From NCBI RefSeq assembly GCF_005434945.1, contig NZ_SKCH01000001.1, positions 1 through 64,000 on the forward strand: a DNA stretch of 64,000 nucleotides, read 5' to 3'. The stretch comes from Prescottella subtropica. GTDB lineage: Bacteria; Actinomycetota; Actinomycetes; Mycobacteriales; Mycobacteriaceae. The notes below the pieces were generated by a model. That model did no database searches. It saw only the letters and a list, made by a program, of their open reading frames with translations, and had not been told where the DNA came from. Both the position numbers and the translations under genes were made by a program. This document shows positions 54,939 through 63,074 of this stretch, one piece after another. The number at the start of each line of letters is the position of its first letter. Positions within the stretch are counted from its first letter, which is position 1.

Positions 54939-56165
54939 ATGACCCTCGGTGTCACCGGCGTCGTCTGGCTACCGCGCGGCGCAACCGTCAACTCGACCAC
55001 CCTCACGGCAGGTGCCGGACCGGTCCCGCTGACCGCGGCGAGTCCCGCGTGGGCCGCGCTCGCGGAATCCTTCACCGACGCCGTCGCAACCCTGACCCGG
55101 GTGAGCGAGGAGTTGCGTGCCGCGTGGGAGGGGGTGGCCGCCGATGCCGCCCTCACCCGGATCGCCCCGTTCACGACGTGGGCGCAGCAGACCGCGGCGT
55201 TGGCCGCCGACACCGCCGTCAAGGCGTCCACCGAGGCGAGCGCGTACACGACCGCGGCCCTGACCATGCCGAGCCTGCCCGAGATCACCGCGGTCAAGGC
55301 CGCCAAGACCGCCGCCTACACCGCCGGCGGCGCGGTCAACGGGTCGGCGGCCGTCGCGGAGGCCGCGGACCGGGCCCTCGACATCAGGGCCGGGATGGTG
55401 ATGGAAACGTACGAGGTGGCGTCGAACATCGTCGCGACCCCGGCGACGTTCACGCCGCCGCCCCCGCTCACCACCGGCGTCTCGGGGGCCGCCCCGAACG
55501 GCGGCGACGCCGTCACCGCCCGCAGCCTCGAGAACGATTTCCGCGGCGACCCGGTCCGCACCGTCGCCGCGACGGCCGCCGCGTTCGCGCAGAATCCCGC
55601 GGTGACGGCCGCGGTGTCGCAGGCCGGTTCCGTCGCGACCTCCGTCGGCCACGCCACGTCGGCGGCCGCGAACCTCGGTGGGGCCGTACTCGGTGGAATC
55701 GGGGCGAGTGCCCCGGTCCTCGGGGGCCGCTCGGGGGCGCCGGCACCCGCACCGGCAACACGGTCGACGGCGGGACGGGTCGTCGCGGCGGGCGGCGTGC
55801 TCGGGTCCGTCGCGGCACGGGCCGCGGGTGTCGGCGGCGGATCCGCCCCCGGTGGTGCCGCGGGTGCGACGCCGCCCGGCACTGCCGATGCCGCGTCCCG
55901 GCCCGGCATCGGGACCGGGCCGGGAGCCGGCACCACCGCACCCACCGGCCCGACGACGGACGTCGCCCGCGTCGACGCCGCCACCGGCACCCGCGGCACC
56001 GGGCCGGTGGGTGGTGCCCCGATCGGCGCCCACCGCGGTGCCACCGATTCCGACGAGACGGAACACGCGACGCCCGGCTATCTGCGCAGCTTCGAACATT
56101 TCGAGGACGGCCGGACCGTGATCCCGTCGGTCATCGGCGGCGATCCGGCCTGGGACGGGCGGTGA
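54939..56165 (+). CDS. PPE-family-like protein
   Basis: A 408-residue protein whose first about 175 residues form a PPE-like helical bundle: an N-terminal GVVWLPRG segment in place of Pro-Pro-Glu, the AWAALAESFTDAV helix, and the WxG signature WEG (63-65) followed by TRIAPFTTW. The rest is Ala/Gly/Pro-rich low complexity with a C-terminal acidic end (about 370-408). It should form the partner of the PE-like protein and be exported by an ESX (type VII) system. The ATG at 54939 has GGAGAG upstream. Its TGA overlaps the espG GTG. The ESX machinery is not in this window. Confidence 0.8.
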   Translation: MTLGVTGVVWLPRGATVNSTTLTAGAGPVPLTAASPAWAALAESFTDAVATLTRVSEELRAAWEGVAADAALTRIAPFTTWAQQTAALAADTAVKASTEASAYTTAALTMPSLPEITAVKAAKTAAYTAGGAVNGSAAVAEAADRALDIRAGMVMETYEVASNIVATPATFTPPPPLTTGVSGAAPNGGDAVTARSLENDFRGDPVRTVAATAAAFAQNPAVTAAVSQAGSVATSVGHATSAAANLGGAVLGGIGASAPVLGGRSGAPAPAPATRSTAGRVVAAGGVLGSVAARAAGVGGGSAPGGAAGATPPGTADAASRPGIGTGPGAGTTAPTGPTTDVARVDAATGTRGTGPVGGAPIGAHRGATDSDETEHATPGYLRSFEHFEDGRTVIPSVIGGDPAWDGR

Positions 56166-56956
56166 TCGACTTGGGTATCGGACCGGTCGGGGCGACGCTG
56201 CCGACGACGACACTGCACATCGACGAACTCGACCTGCTCGTCCATCTCCTGGACGTGGACGTGCTGCCGGTCGTGCTCGACACCGGCCCCCGCTTCGACT
56301 CCCCGGCCGCGCGGGACGCGGTGTTCGCCGACGCCCGCACCGGCCTCACCGCCGCCGGGTTGGTCGACGGCGCCGCCGTGCATCCCGACCTCGCCCGGCA
56401 GGTGCGCACGCTCGCGCGGCCGCGCTGCGAGATCGCGCTGCGCCGGCACGGCACCGGGCCGGTGTACCGCGCGTGCCTGGCCCGCGACGACGACGGTGAC
56501 GTCCTGGTCTCCCGCAGCGACGACACGGTCACGCTCCGCGCGCTCGGCGACGACCCGGCGGGGTCGCTCGCCCATCTGCTCGACGCCTCCGCACCCCTAC
56601 CGTTCAGCGGGATCAACTGCCCCACATCGGATCTGGCCGCCGCTCTCGACCGGGCCACCGATCCACGACGGGCCGTCGACGCCCTGACCGCGGTCGGGGT
56701 GCGGGGCGCGGACGCGGCCGTCGTCGGGCCGGCGCTCGCCGACCGTCCGACGGTCACCGAGATCGTCGGCCTCACCCACGGGCACGGCGATGTACCGCAG
56801 ATCCACGGCCCGGTGACGGTGTTCGACACCGCATTCGGGCGGATCGTCGGCAGCACGAGCCTCGCCGCGGACGGTGTCCGATGGACGTCGCTGACGCCCG
56901 GTGCCCCGGGGCGGCTACGTCGGGTCCTGCTCGATCTTCTCGACGCGGCAGGGTGA
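56162..56956 (+). CDS. espG: ESX secretion-associated chaperone EspG
   Basis: A 264-residue cytoplasmic protein with the EspG fold signature. It begins with HIDELDLLVHLL and has internal beta-strand segments (CEIALRRHG, VYRACLARDDDGDVLVSRSDDTVTLRAL) and a C-terminal stretch FGRIVGSTSLAADGVRWTSLTPG that matches the family's end. EspG binds the tip of the PPE partner and keeps the PE-PPE pair soluble for ESX export. GTG 56162 overlaps the PPE stop (GTGA), so the three genes are translationally linked. The next gene is convergent, 19 bp away. Confidence 0.82.
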   Translation: MIDLGIGPVGATLPTTTLHIDELDLLVHLLDVDVLPVVLDTGPRFDSPAARDAVFADARTGLTAAGLVDGAAVHPDLARQVRTLARPRCEIALRRHGTGPVYRACLARDDDGDVLVSRSDDTVTLRALGDDPAGSLAHLLDASAPLPFSGINCPTSDLAAALDRATDPRRAVDALTAVGVRGADAAVVGPALADRPTVTEIVGLTHGHGDVPQIHGPVTVFDTAFGRIVGSTSLAADGVRWTSLTPGAPGRLRRVLLDLLDAAG

Positions 56957-56975
56957 GTCGCGGCGGGGTGACGGC

Positions 56976-57665
56976 TCAGCCCATCGGGTCGTCGGCGGCC
57001 CCGCCCGCCTCGGCCTCGAACCACGGCCGCTGCGGGGTGACGTCGAACGGCGGCGCGTAGACGCCCCACTGCACACACCGCCATCCGGTGTCGGTGGGCA
57101 CCAACTCGACGGTGGACGTGTTCTCGAGGTGCCGGTCCGCGGCGAACGCGCCGGGCACTCCCCCGAGATATGCGCCGACGAGTCGGATCGCGGCCCCGTG
57201 GCTGACGACCACGACGTCCCCGCCGACACCACCGTCCAGGTATTCGGCACGCAGCGAATCCAGTACCGGCACATAGCGTTCGACGATGTCGATGCCGGAC
57301 TCACCGCCGGGCATGCGCGCCGACAGGTCGCCGGTGTGCCACGTATGGAACACCTTCGCGAACATCTTGTGCGATTCGAGATCGGAGCGGTCCTCGAGTT
57401 CCCCGGCCTGCGCCTCGTGCAACCCCTCGCGGACCTGCAGTGCGATCCCCGACGCGGTCTCGACGAATCCGCCGGTCTCCCGGGCCCGCAGCGCCTGCGA
57501 CGACACGAGTGCCGTCGGCGGGTGCAGCGCCATCCGCTCGCCGAGGGTGCGGGCCTGGGTCCGGCCGAGTGCGGTCAACCGGGCACCGGGCAGTCGGGTG
57601 TCGAGGCGCCGATCGACGTTGGCCTCGGTCTGTCCGTGCCGGACCAGGATCAGCTTGCCGCTCAT
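56976..57665 (-). CDS. Phosphoglycerate-mutase-family histidine phosphatase (Rv3837c-like)
   Basis: A 229-residue histidine phosphatase. The catalytic motif LVRHGQTEAN begins at about residue 7, the second His is in VVVSHGAAIRLVG (about 155), and the intermediate Arg and Glu residues (SSQALRARETGGF, EAQAGELEDR) are in place. It may dephosphorylate a small metabolite rather than act as a glycolytic mutase. The ATG at 57665 overlaps the pheA TGA (ATGA) and has GGAGAGGAG upstream. The pair pheA-gpm is conserved in M. tuberculosis (Rv3838c-Rv3837c). Confidence 0.92.
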   Translation of the reverse strand: MSGKLILVRHGQTEANVDRRLDTRLPGARLTALGRTQARTLGERMALHPPTALVSSQALRARETGGFVETASGIALQVREGLHEAQAGELEDRSDLESHKMFAKVFHTWHTGDLSARMPGGESGIDIVERYVPVLDSLRAEYLDGGVGGDVVVVSHGAAIRLVGAYLGGVPGAFAADRHLENTSTVELVPTDTGWRCVQWGVYAPPFDVTPQRPWFEAEAGGAADDPMG

Positions 57666-58576
57666 GCGTTCTCCTCTCCGCGGCGCAGGCGTTCGAGCCA
57701 GGCGACGTCGTCGGCGTCGGGTACCGGGGCGCCACCGTCCGGGACGGTCGACGGCCACGATCCGAGGAACCGGACGTCGCTGAACCGGTGCAGCGCCTTG
57801 AGCGCCTCGGCGACCAGTCCGTCGTCGATGTGTCCGATGCAGTCGAGATGAAACAGGTAGGTGCCGAATTCCTTACGGGTGGGCCGAGATTCGATGCGGG
57901 TGAGGTCGATTCCCCGGGTCGCGAATTCGGTCATCGCCCGGACCAGGGAGCCGGGCACGTTGTCGAGGTGCAGGACGACACCGGTGCGGTCGTTGCCGGT
58001 GCGGGCGGGCGCGGGTCCGGGGCGGGTGGCCAGCACGAACCGGGTGCGGGCACCCTCGTAGTCGGCGACCGACGACGCCAGCGCGGTCAGTCCGAGTCGC
58101 TCGCCCGCGAGGGCGGTGGAGACGCCGGCGTCGGCCAGGCCCGCCGCGACATCTTCTGCCGCACCGGCATTCGACGACGCCGGTTCGACCCGGGCGTACG
58201 GCAGATGCGTCGCCAGCCAGCCCTGGACCTGCGCGGTCGCGACCGGGTAGGCGCGGACGGTCCGGACGTCGGCCAGGGTGGTGCCGGGGCGTCCGACGAT
58301 CGTGAAGGCGACCTCGAGTTCCGTCTCGGCCATGATCTGCAGCCGGTCCCCGAGTGCGAGGGCGTCCATGGTGGGGCGGATCGAGCCCTCGACGGAACTC
58401 TCGATCGGGACCACCGCGCCCTCGACGTCGCCGCTGCGCACCAGTTCGAGTGCGGCGGCCTGGCTGCCGGCGGCGACGCGTTCGACGGTTCCGTCGAACG
58501 TGCCCGCCTCCTCGAGTCGGGCGAGAGCCATCTCGGTGAAGGTTCCGGTGGGTCCGAAGTACGCGATACGAGGCAC
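57662..58576 (-). CDS. pheA: Prephenate dehydratase
   Basis: A 304-residue enzyme that converts prephenate to phenylpyruvate for phenylalanine synthesis. The catalytic domain (about 1-185) has FGPTGTFTEMAL, PIESSVEGSI and the ARTRFVL motif with the key Thr-Arg-Phe. The C-terminal ACT domain (about 195-275, DNVPGSLVRAMTEFATRGIDLTRIESRP) gives allosteric control by phenylalanine. The GTG at 58576 is chosen from a TAACCT -10 box 7 nt upstream; longer frames reach into the promoter. It is coupled to the downstream histidine-phosphatase gene. Confidence 0.95.
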   Translation of the reverse strand: MPRIAYFGPTGTFTEMALARLEEAGTFDGTVERVAAGSQAAALELVRSGDVEGAVVPIESSVEGSIRPTMDALALGDRLQIMAETELEVAFTIVGRPGTTLADVRTVRAYPVATAQVQGWLATHLPYARVEPASSNAGAAEDVAAGLADAGVSTALAGERLGLTALASSVADYEGARTRFVLATRPGPAPARTGNDRTGVVLHLDNVPGSLVRAMTEFATRGIDLTRIESRPTRKEFGTYLFHLDCIGHIDDGLVAEALKALHRFSDVRFLGSWPSTVPDGGAPVPDADDVAWLERLRRGEENA

Positions 58577-58583
58577 GTCTACG

Positions 58584-58589
58584 AGGTTA
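58584..58589 (-). promoter_or_regulatory. -10 box for pheA (leaderless)
   Basis: TAACCT on the minus strand, then CGTAGAC (7 nt) and the GTG at 58576. Confidence 0.55.
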
Positions 58590-58621
58590 CGCAATCGTCG
58601 TCGGCCGCCGACCGGGATCGG

Positions 58622-59341
58622 CTACAGCAGCCCGGCGGCGGCGAGCACCTGCTCGACCTGGGCGAGATCGTCGACCTCGATGCCGAGCAGCACCCCGCGC
58701 ACCGCCTCCGCGGCGTCCGGGTTCAGCTGCGTCAGCGCCACCGGATCGGGGTTCGTGAGCGCCGCCCGGACGTCGTCGCCCCGCAACGCGGCGACGGTGC
58801 CGGCGAGCAGGGACAGCACCTCGGCACCGTCCCGGGCACGGGCGACGAAGCCGACGGACGTGTGGGCGAGGACCGCCAGGAAGTCGGCGACCGCGCCGAC
58901 GGGCTGCCGGGCGATCAGGCCGGGGCTGTGGCCGGCGTCGGCCAGGATCTGCGCGGATTCGGCGAGGGTGACGGCGTCGGGACCGTCCGGGGTGACGAAC
59001 ACGGTGACGGGCGCGGGCAGGCGCAGCGCGATCGCGTCGTCGAGGTCGGTGGTGGTGCAATGCACGTGGTACCGCAGCGCCCGATGCTCGACGGCCTCGG
59101 AGAGCCGGTCCGGGTCGATGTCGAGTTCGACGACGACGGCACCGGCATCGATGTCGCCACCGGTGGACTCGACGAGCGTGGATGCGGCGACGATCGGCGG
59201 CCCGGTCGTCACGGCGGGCCGGGGTGCGATGGGGGCGACGGACTCCCGCGGCCCGAGGAGAAGCCTCGCGACGAGCGGTTGCGGCGTCCGGTCGGAGGAC
59301 GCGGGAAGGGTCGGCATCGACAGTGACACGGGAATCGACAC
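58622..59341 (-). CDS. Hypothetical protein, about 239 aa
   Basis: A 239-residue soluble protein without signal peptide or recognised motif. Segments such as AGAVVVELDIDPDRLSEAVEHRALRY and DDAIALRLPAPVTVFVTPDGPD suggest an alpha/beta fold. The second half is Ala/Leu-rich and helical. I start it at the GTG at 59341, six bases inside a longer frame, because TAACGT ends 6 nt before it. It lies between pheA and the divergent beta-lactamase-fold gene. Function unknown. Confidence 0.65.
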   Translation of the reverse strand: MSIPVSLSMPTLPASSDRTPQPLVARLLLGPRESVAPIAPRPAVTTGPPIVAASTLVESTGGDIDAGAVVVELDIDPDRLSEAVEHRALRYHVHCTTTDLDDAIALRLPAPVTVFVTPDGPDAVTLAESAQILADAGHSPGLIARQPVGAVADFLAVLAHTSVGFVARARDGAEVLSLLAGTVAALRGDDVRAALTNPDPVALTQLNPDAAEAVRGVLLGIEVDDLAQVEQVLAAAGLL

Positions 59342-59347
59342 ACCCAC

Positions 59348-59353
59348 ACGTTA
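59348..59353 (-). promoter_or_regulatory. -10 box for hypothetical gene (leaderless)
   Basis: TAACGT on the minus strand, then 6 nt and the GTG at 59341. Confidence 0.45.
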
Positions 59354-59414
59354 GCCCGGATCGGATCGGGACGACTCGCCCGCGTCCGGGGGCCGCCTCG
59401 ACCGCCGCCGATAA

Positions 59415-59433
59415 TAAGCTTAGGTTTACCTGA
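59415..59433 (+). promoter_or_regulatory. Possible IdeR/DtxR iron box
   Basis: TAAGCTTAGGTTTACCTGA matches the 19-bp IdeR/DtxR consensus TTAGGTTAGGCTAACCTAA at 14 of 19 positions. A -10-like GATAAT (59410-59415) sits just upstream, so the box would cover the transcription start, the usual place for iron-dependent repression. Confidence 0.5.
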
Positions 59434-59471
59434 TTACAGCCTCGTGTCCGTTCGACCCGGAGGAAACCGCC

Positions 59472-59507
59472 ATGCCCCGCAGCACCACCAGGAATCCCCG
59501 CCCCTGA
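59472..59507 (+). CDS. Possible 11-codon leader peptide (uORF)
   Basis: ATG to TGA encoding MPRSTTRNPRP, preceded by an excellent Shine-Dalgarno GGAGGAAA (59459-59466) at 5-nt spacing, better than that of the downstream gene. The peptide is rich in Arg (3) and Pro (3) and ends in Pro-Arg-Pro, the kind of sequence that slows ribosomes. Its stop codon lies in the loop of a CGCCCC/GGGGCG hairpin (59499-59514). The downstream beta-lactamase-fold gene starts 16 or 73 bases later. A regulatory leader is plausible. Confidence 0.45.
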   Translation: MPRSTTRNPRP

Positions 59508-59514
59508 CGGGGCG
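59499..59514 (+). promoter_or_regulatory. Leader hairpin overlapping uORF stop
   Basis: 6-bp GC stem CGCCCC/GGGGCG with the loop TGAC, followed by TTGT. The uORF stop codon is in the loop, so a stalled or terminating ribosome would change this fold. Confidence 0.4.
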
Positions 59515-59579
59515 TTGTACCGATGAGATCGAGAGCGCATCCGGGCGTTCTCGAACGGATTCCGAAAGGCGCGCTCGAC

Positions 59580-60806
59580 ATGACCGCGGCAGCCCCGCGT
59601 CGTGCCCCGAGCGGGGTCTCCCGTCGTCCGGCGGCGTACCGGCCGCCCACGACGATGCTCGTGGACCCGCGGTTCGAGGCCCTCGCCACCCAGTTCTTCC
59701 ACCTGTTCCGACGCCCCCGCGACGGCGGCGGCGGCCTCGCCGTGTACCTGTACGGGACACCGGTGCTGGACGTGTGGGCCGGCTGGGCGTCCCCCACCCG
59801 CAAGTGGGATTCCGGGACGGTCGCGATGTCGTTCTCGACCGGTAAGGGTGTCGCGAGTACCGTGCTGCACCGGCTCGCGCAACGCGGACTGATCGACTAC
59901 GACGCACCCGTCGCCGCGTACTGGCCGGAGTTCGGGGAGGCCGGCAAGGAAACGATCACCGTCCGCGAACTGCTCAGCCACCGGGCGGGTCTGCACCGCA
60001 TCCGCGGTCTCGTCCACGGGCCGCACGCCCTGCTCGACCACGACGGTGTCGCGGCCGCACTCGCCGCCGCCGTCCCCGATCCGCGCCGGACCCGGATGAG
60101 TGGCTACCACGCGGTCACGTACGGCACCCTCGTCGCGGAACTCACCGAACGCGTGTCCGGGATGTCGTTCACCGACCTGGTGCGCACCGAGATCGCCGAA
60201 CCGCTCGGGATCCCCGCCTTCTGGTTCCAGGTGCCCGACTCCGAGAAGTACCGCATCGCGAAGGTGTTCCCGCACATCAACCCGTTCGGGATGCCGTGGG
60301 GACTGACGTCGACGGCGCTGTCACTGGTCCCGCACGTCAAGAACATCGCCGACGCCGGCATGCCGGAGGGATTCGACACCCTCGTGCGCGACCCGTCGAT
60401 CCACGACTACGTCATGCCCGGCTGGAACGGCGTGTTCAGTGCCCGCGCACTGGCCCGCATGTACGCCGCGTTCGCGAACGGCGGCGTAGTCGACGGCATC
60501 CGGTTCCTCGACCCCGCGACGGTCGCACAGGCGAGCGAGGTGCAGACCCACTCCCGCGACTACGTGCTCGGCATCCACATGAACTGGCGGCTCGGCTACC
60601 ACGCGGCCCTGGTCGCGGCCCGCACCCAGAATTCCGGCGCGTTCGGCCACTACGGCGTCGGCGGGTCCGGCGCGTTCGCCGACCCCGACACCGGGCTGTC
60701 GGTGGCGTTCGTGACGAACCGGCTCGGCAACGCCCTGACCCCGTTCGCGGACCTGCGCCTGGCCACCCTGGGCGCCAAGGCCGAGTCGATCGCCCGGCAC
60801 GCCTGA
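59580..60806 (+). CDS. Beta-lactamase-fold esterase (class C/LipE-like)
   Basis: A 408-residue serine hydrolase of the beta-lactamase/EstB superfamily. The nucleophile motif SxxK is STGK (Ser86, Lys89), in AMSFSTGKGVAS. The second-motif tyrosine is in SGYHAVTYGTL (176 or 181), and the C-terminal HYGVGGSGAFADP stands for the KTG-like element. There is no signal peptide, so it is probably a cytoplasmic esterase rather than a drug-inactivating beta-lactamase. Start ATG 59580 has AAAGG upstream; an in-frame ATG at 59523 would add 19 residues. The unusual leader, uORF and possible iron box lie upstream. Confidence 0.85.
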   Translation: MTAAAPRRAPSGVSRRPAAYRPPTTMLVDPRFEALATQFFHLFRRPRDGGGGLAVYLYGTPVLDVWAGWASPTRKWDSGTVAMSFSTGKGVASTVLHRLAQRGLIDYDAPVAAYWPEFGEAGKETITVRELLSHRAGLHRIRGLVHGPHALLDHDGVAAALAAAVPDPRRTRMSGYHAVTYGTLVAELTERVSGMSFTDLVRTEIAEPLGIPAFWFQVPDSEKYRIAKVFPHINPFGMPWGLTSTALSLVPHVKNIADAGMPEGFDTLVRDPSIHDYVMPGWNGVFSARALARMYAAFANGGVVDGIRFLDPATVAQASEVQTHSRDYVLGIHMNWRLGYHAALVAARTQNSGAFGHYGVGGSGAFADPDTGLSVAFVTNRLGNALTPFADLRLATLGAKAESIARHA

Positions 60807-60819
60807 CGCCGGCACCGTC

Positions 60820-60825
60820 TAGCGT
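60820..60825 (+). promoter_or_regulatory. -10 box for CPBP protease gene (leaderless)
   Basis: TAGCGT, then 7 nt (CGGCACG) and the GTG at 60833. Confidence 0.55.
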
Positions 60826-60832
60826 CGGCACG

Positions 60833-61645
60833 GTGATCACCCGCACCACCGTCGACTCGTGGCTCCGGCCCGCCCCGCCGGAACCGTCCCCGCCGTCGCT
60901 CGACGCCCGCGAGCGGCGGGCCCTGTGGTTCGAGATCACGATCGTCCTGCTCGTCACGTTCGGCCTCAGCGGCATCTCCAGCGCCCTGTCGCTGCTCGAG
61001 TCGGCCCTGCAACCGGGCGGGCTGTCCGATCAGGCGGTCGCGCTGAATCCGTCCCGTTCGACGCAGTCGTGGATCGACCTGGCCCGCCAACTGCTCGGCG
61101 TCGTGAGACTGGCCGCGTGGGCGGCGCTGGGCCTGTACCTGCTGTGGCGCAGCGGGCTGGGGCCGCGCCGGATCGGTCTCGGCCGGGTCCGCGACGGTGT
61201 CCGGCCCGGTGTCGGGCTCGCCGCCCTGATCGGCCTGCCGGGGCTCGCGTTCTACCTGGCCGCGGTCGCGCTGAACGCGAACCTGACCGTCATGCCCAGC
61301 ACCATCGACGACCACTGGTGGCGGCTGCCGGTGCTGGTGCTGTGGGCGATCGCGAACTCCGGTGCCGAGGAGATCCTGGTGGTCGCGTACCTGATCTCGC
61401 GACTGCGTCGGCTCGGCTGGAGCGAGAACTCGTCGCTGCTGGCATCGGCTCTGCTGCGCGGCAGCTACCACCTCTACCAGGGCTTCGGCGGCGGCCTCGG
61501 CAACGTGCTGATGGGGCTGGTGTTCGGGCGGTACTGGCAGCGCACCGGCAAGCTGTGGCCGCTGGTGATCGCACACGCCCTTATCGACAGCATCGCGTTC
61601 GTCGGATACGCCCTGCTCCGCGGGCACGTGTCGTGGCTGCCGTGA
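60833..61645 (+). CDS. CPBP-family intramembrane metalloprotease
   Basis: A 270-residue membrane protein with about seven helices. The CPBP (CAAX-protease/Abi) motifs are NSGAEEILVVAYL with the paired Glu (about residue 178), LLRGSYHLYQGFGG with the catalytic His, and VIAHALIDSIAF near the C-terminus. Members cleave membrane-embedded substrates or are involved in bacteriocin immunity and surface-protein maturation; no partner is evident. The GTG at 60833 is 27 bp after the previous stop and follows a leaderless -10 box. Confidence 0.87.
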   Translation: MITRTTVDSWLRPAPPEPSPPSLDARERRALWFEITIVLLVTFGLSGISSALSLLESALQPGGLSDQAVALNPSRSTQSWIDLARQLLGVVRLAAWAALGLYLLWRSGLGPRRIGLGRVRDGVRPGVGLAALIGLPGLAFYLAAVALNANLTVMPSTIDDHWWRLPVLVLWAIANSGAEEILVVAYLISRLRRLGWSENSSLLASALLRGSYHLYQGFGGGLGNVLMGLVFGRYWQRTGKLWPLVIAHALIDSIAFVGYALLRGHVSWLP

Positions 61646-61668
61646 CCAGGGCTTGTCGGGTTCGTGCG

Positions 61669-61674
61669 TATTCT
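61669..61674 (+). promoter_or_regulatory. -10 box for LCP gene (leaderless)
   Basis: TATTCT, then 8 nt (CGGTAATC) and the GTG at 61683. Confidence 0.55.
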
Positions 61675-61682
61675 CGGTAATC

Positions 61683-63011
61683 GTGAACGGTGAGTCCCCC
61701 GACCGACGGCAGCCGGGCCCGCCGTATCGCGGCCGGCCCCCGCAGTCGCGTCCCGTCCCGCCGCCGCCCCGCCGGGCCGGGACACCACCACCACGACGCC
61801 CCCCGGCCCCGGAGGGCACCCAGGTCATCCGCCGCGACGGCCGCCCCCCCGCACCCCCGCAGCAGGCGTGGTCGCAGGCACCGGGACCGCAGGCCTGGTC
61901 CCGGACCCGGTCACCGGTGCCCGCCGGCAACCACGCGCCGCCGCAGCGGCCCCGGCCGTACACCGAACCGCGTCGCGTCCCGCCCGCACCGCCACGCGGA
62001 CCGCGTCCCACTCCCGGCCCACCGAAACCGTCGAAGCGGCCGGAACGGTCCGGCCCCCGCCGACCGGGACGGTGGCTGCGCCGCATCGCACTGACGCTGA
62101 TCGTGCTGCTGGTCGCATCCGTCGGCGGCATCTTCTATCTGGACACCAAGGTGAACCGCATCGACGCCCTCGTCGACTACCCGGGCCGCATCGCGGACAC
62201 CCCCGGCACCAACTGGCTGCTCGTCGGGTCGGACAGCCGGGCCGGCCTGACCCCCGAGCAGGAGCGGGAACTGTCCACAGGCGGTGACGAGGGCGGCCAG
62301 CGCACCGACACGATCATCGTCGTGCACGTCCCGAAGAGCGGCCCCACGACGATGGTGTCACTCCCCCGCGACTCGTACGTCCCGATCCCCGGCTACGGCC
62401 GGGACAAGATCAACGCGGCGTTCGCGATCGGCGGCGCACCACTGCTGGTGCAGACCGTCGAGGAGGCCACCGGGCTGCGGATGGACCACTACGCCGAGAT
62501 CGGGTTCGGCGGATTCGCCGGCATCGTCGACGCCCTCGGCGGCGTCACCATGTGCGTGCCGTACCCGATCGACGATCCCCTCGCCGGCATCGATCTGCAG
62601 GCCGGCTGCCAGAAACTCGACGGACGCAACGCACTCGGGTTCGTCCGCACCCGCGCCACCGCACTCGCCGACCTGGACCGGATGAACAACCAGCGGGCAT
62701 TCATGAGTGCCCTGCTCGAGCGGGCCACGTCCGCGACGACACTGCTCAACCCGTTGCGACTGTGGCCGACGCTGTCCCACGCGGCCGGGTCGCTGCAGGT
62801 GGACGAGGGCGATCACCTGTGGAACCTGGCGGGGTTGGCGTGGGGTCTGCACGGCAAGACGATCACCACCACCGTCCCCGTCGGCGGATTCGACTACGTT
62901 CCCGGTTCCGGCGACGTGCTGTTGTGGGATCGGGAGAAGGCCGGTGAATTCTTCGATGCACTGGCACACGACCGACCCGTTCCGGAAGGCCTTCTCACCG
63001 GCACACCGTGA
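61683..63011 (+). CDS. LytR-CpsA-Psr (LCP) family glycopolymer transferase
   Basis: A 442-residue single-pass membrane protein. A long Pro/Arg-rich cytoplasmic tail (about 1-130) is followed by one helix (about 135-153) and an extracytoplasmic LCP domain (about 170-400). Pyrophosphate-binding residues lie in GSDSR (182-186), QRTDTIIVVHV and LPRDSYVPIPGYGRDKINAAF; later signatures are GGVTMCVPYPI and LDGRNALGFVRTR. In mycolata, LCP proteins ligate arabinogalactan to peptidoglycan, so this could finish the polymer made by other genes here. The long disordered N-terminus is unusual. The GTG at 61683 is set by a leaderless -10 box. Confidence 0.93.
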   Translation: MNGESPDRRQPGPPYRGRPPQSRPVPPPPRRAGTPPPRRPPAPEGTQVIRRDGRPPAPPQQAWSQAPGPQAWSRTRSPVPAGNHAPPQRPRPYTEPRRVPPAPPRGPRPTPGPPKPSKRPERSGPRRPGRWLRRIALTLIVLLVASVGGIFYLDTKVNRIDALVDYPGRIADTPGTNWLLVGSDSRAGLTPEQERELSTGGDEGGQRTDTIIVVHVPKSGPTTMVSLPRDSYVPIPGYGRDKINAAFAIGGAPLLVQTVEEATGLRMDHYAEIGFGGFAGIVDALGGVTMCVPYPIDDPLAGIDLQAGCQKLDGRNALGFVRTRATALADLDRMNNQRAFMSALLERATSATTLLNPLRLWPTLSHAAGSLQVDEGDHLWNLAGLAWGLHGKTITTTVPVGGFDYVPGSGDVLLWDREKAGEFFDALAHDRPVPEGLLTGTP

Positions 63012-63061
63012 CACTCGTCGCTGCCGTAACTTTCCCGGCACCACCACGGCAATGGTGACGG

Positions 63062-63067
63062 TAGTGT
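63062..63067 (+). promoter_or_regulatory. -10 box for first ferritin (leaderless)
   Basis: TAGTGT, then 7 nt (TCCATTC) and the ATG at 63075. Confidence 0.55.
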
Positions 63068-63074
63068 TCCATTC

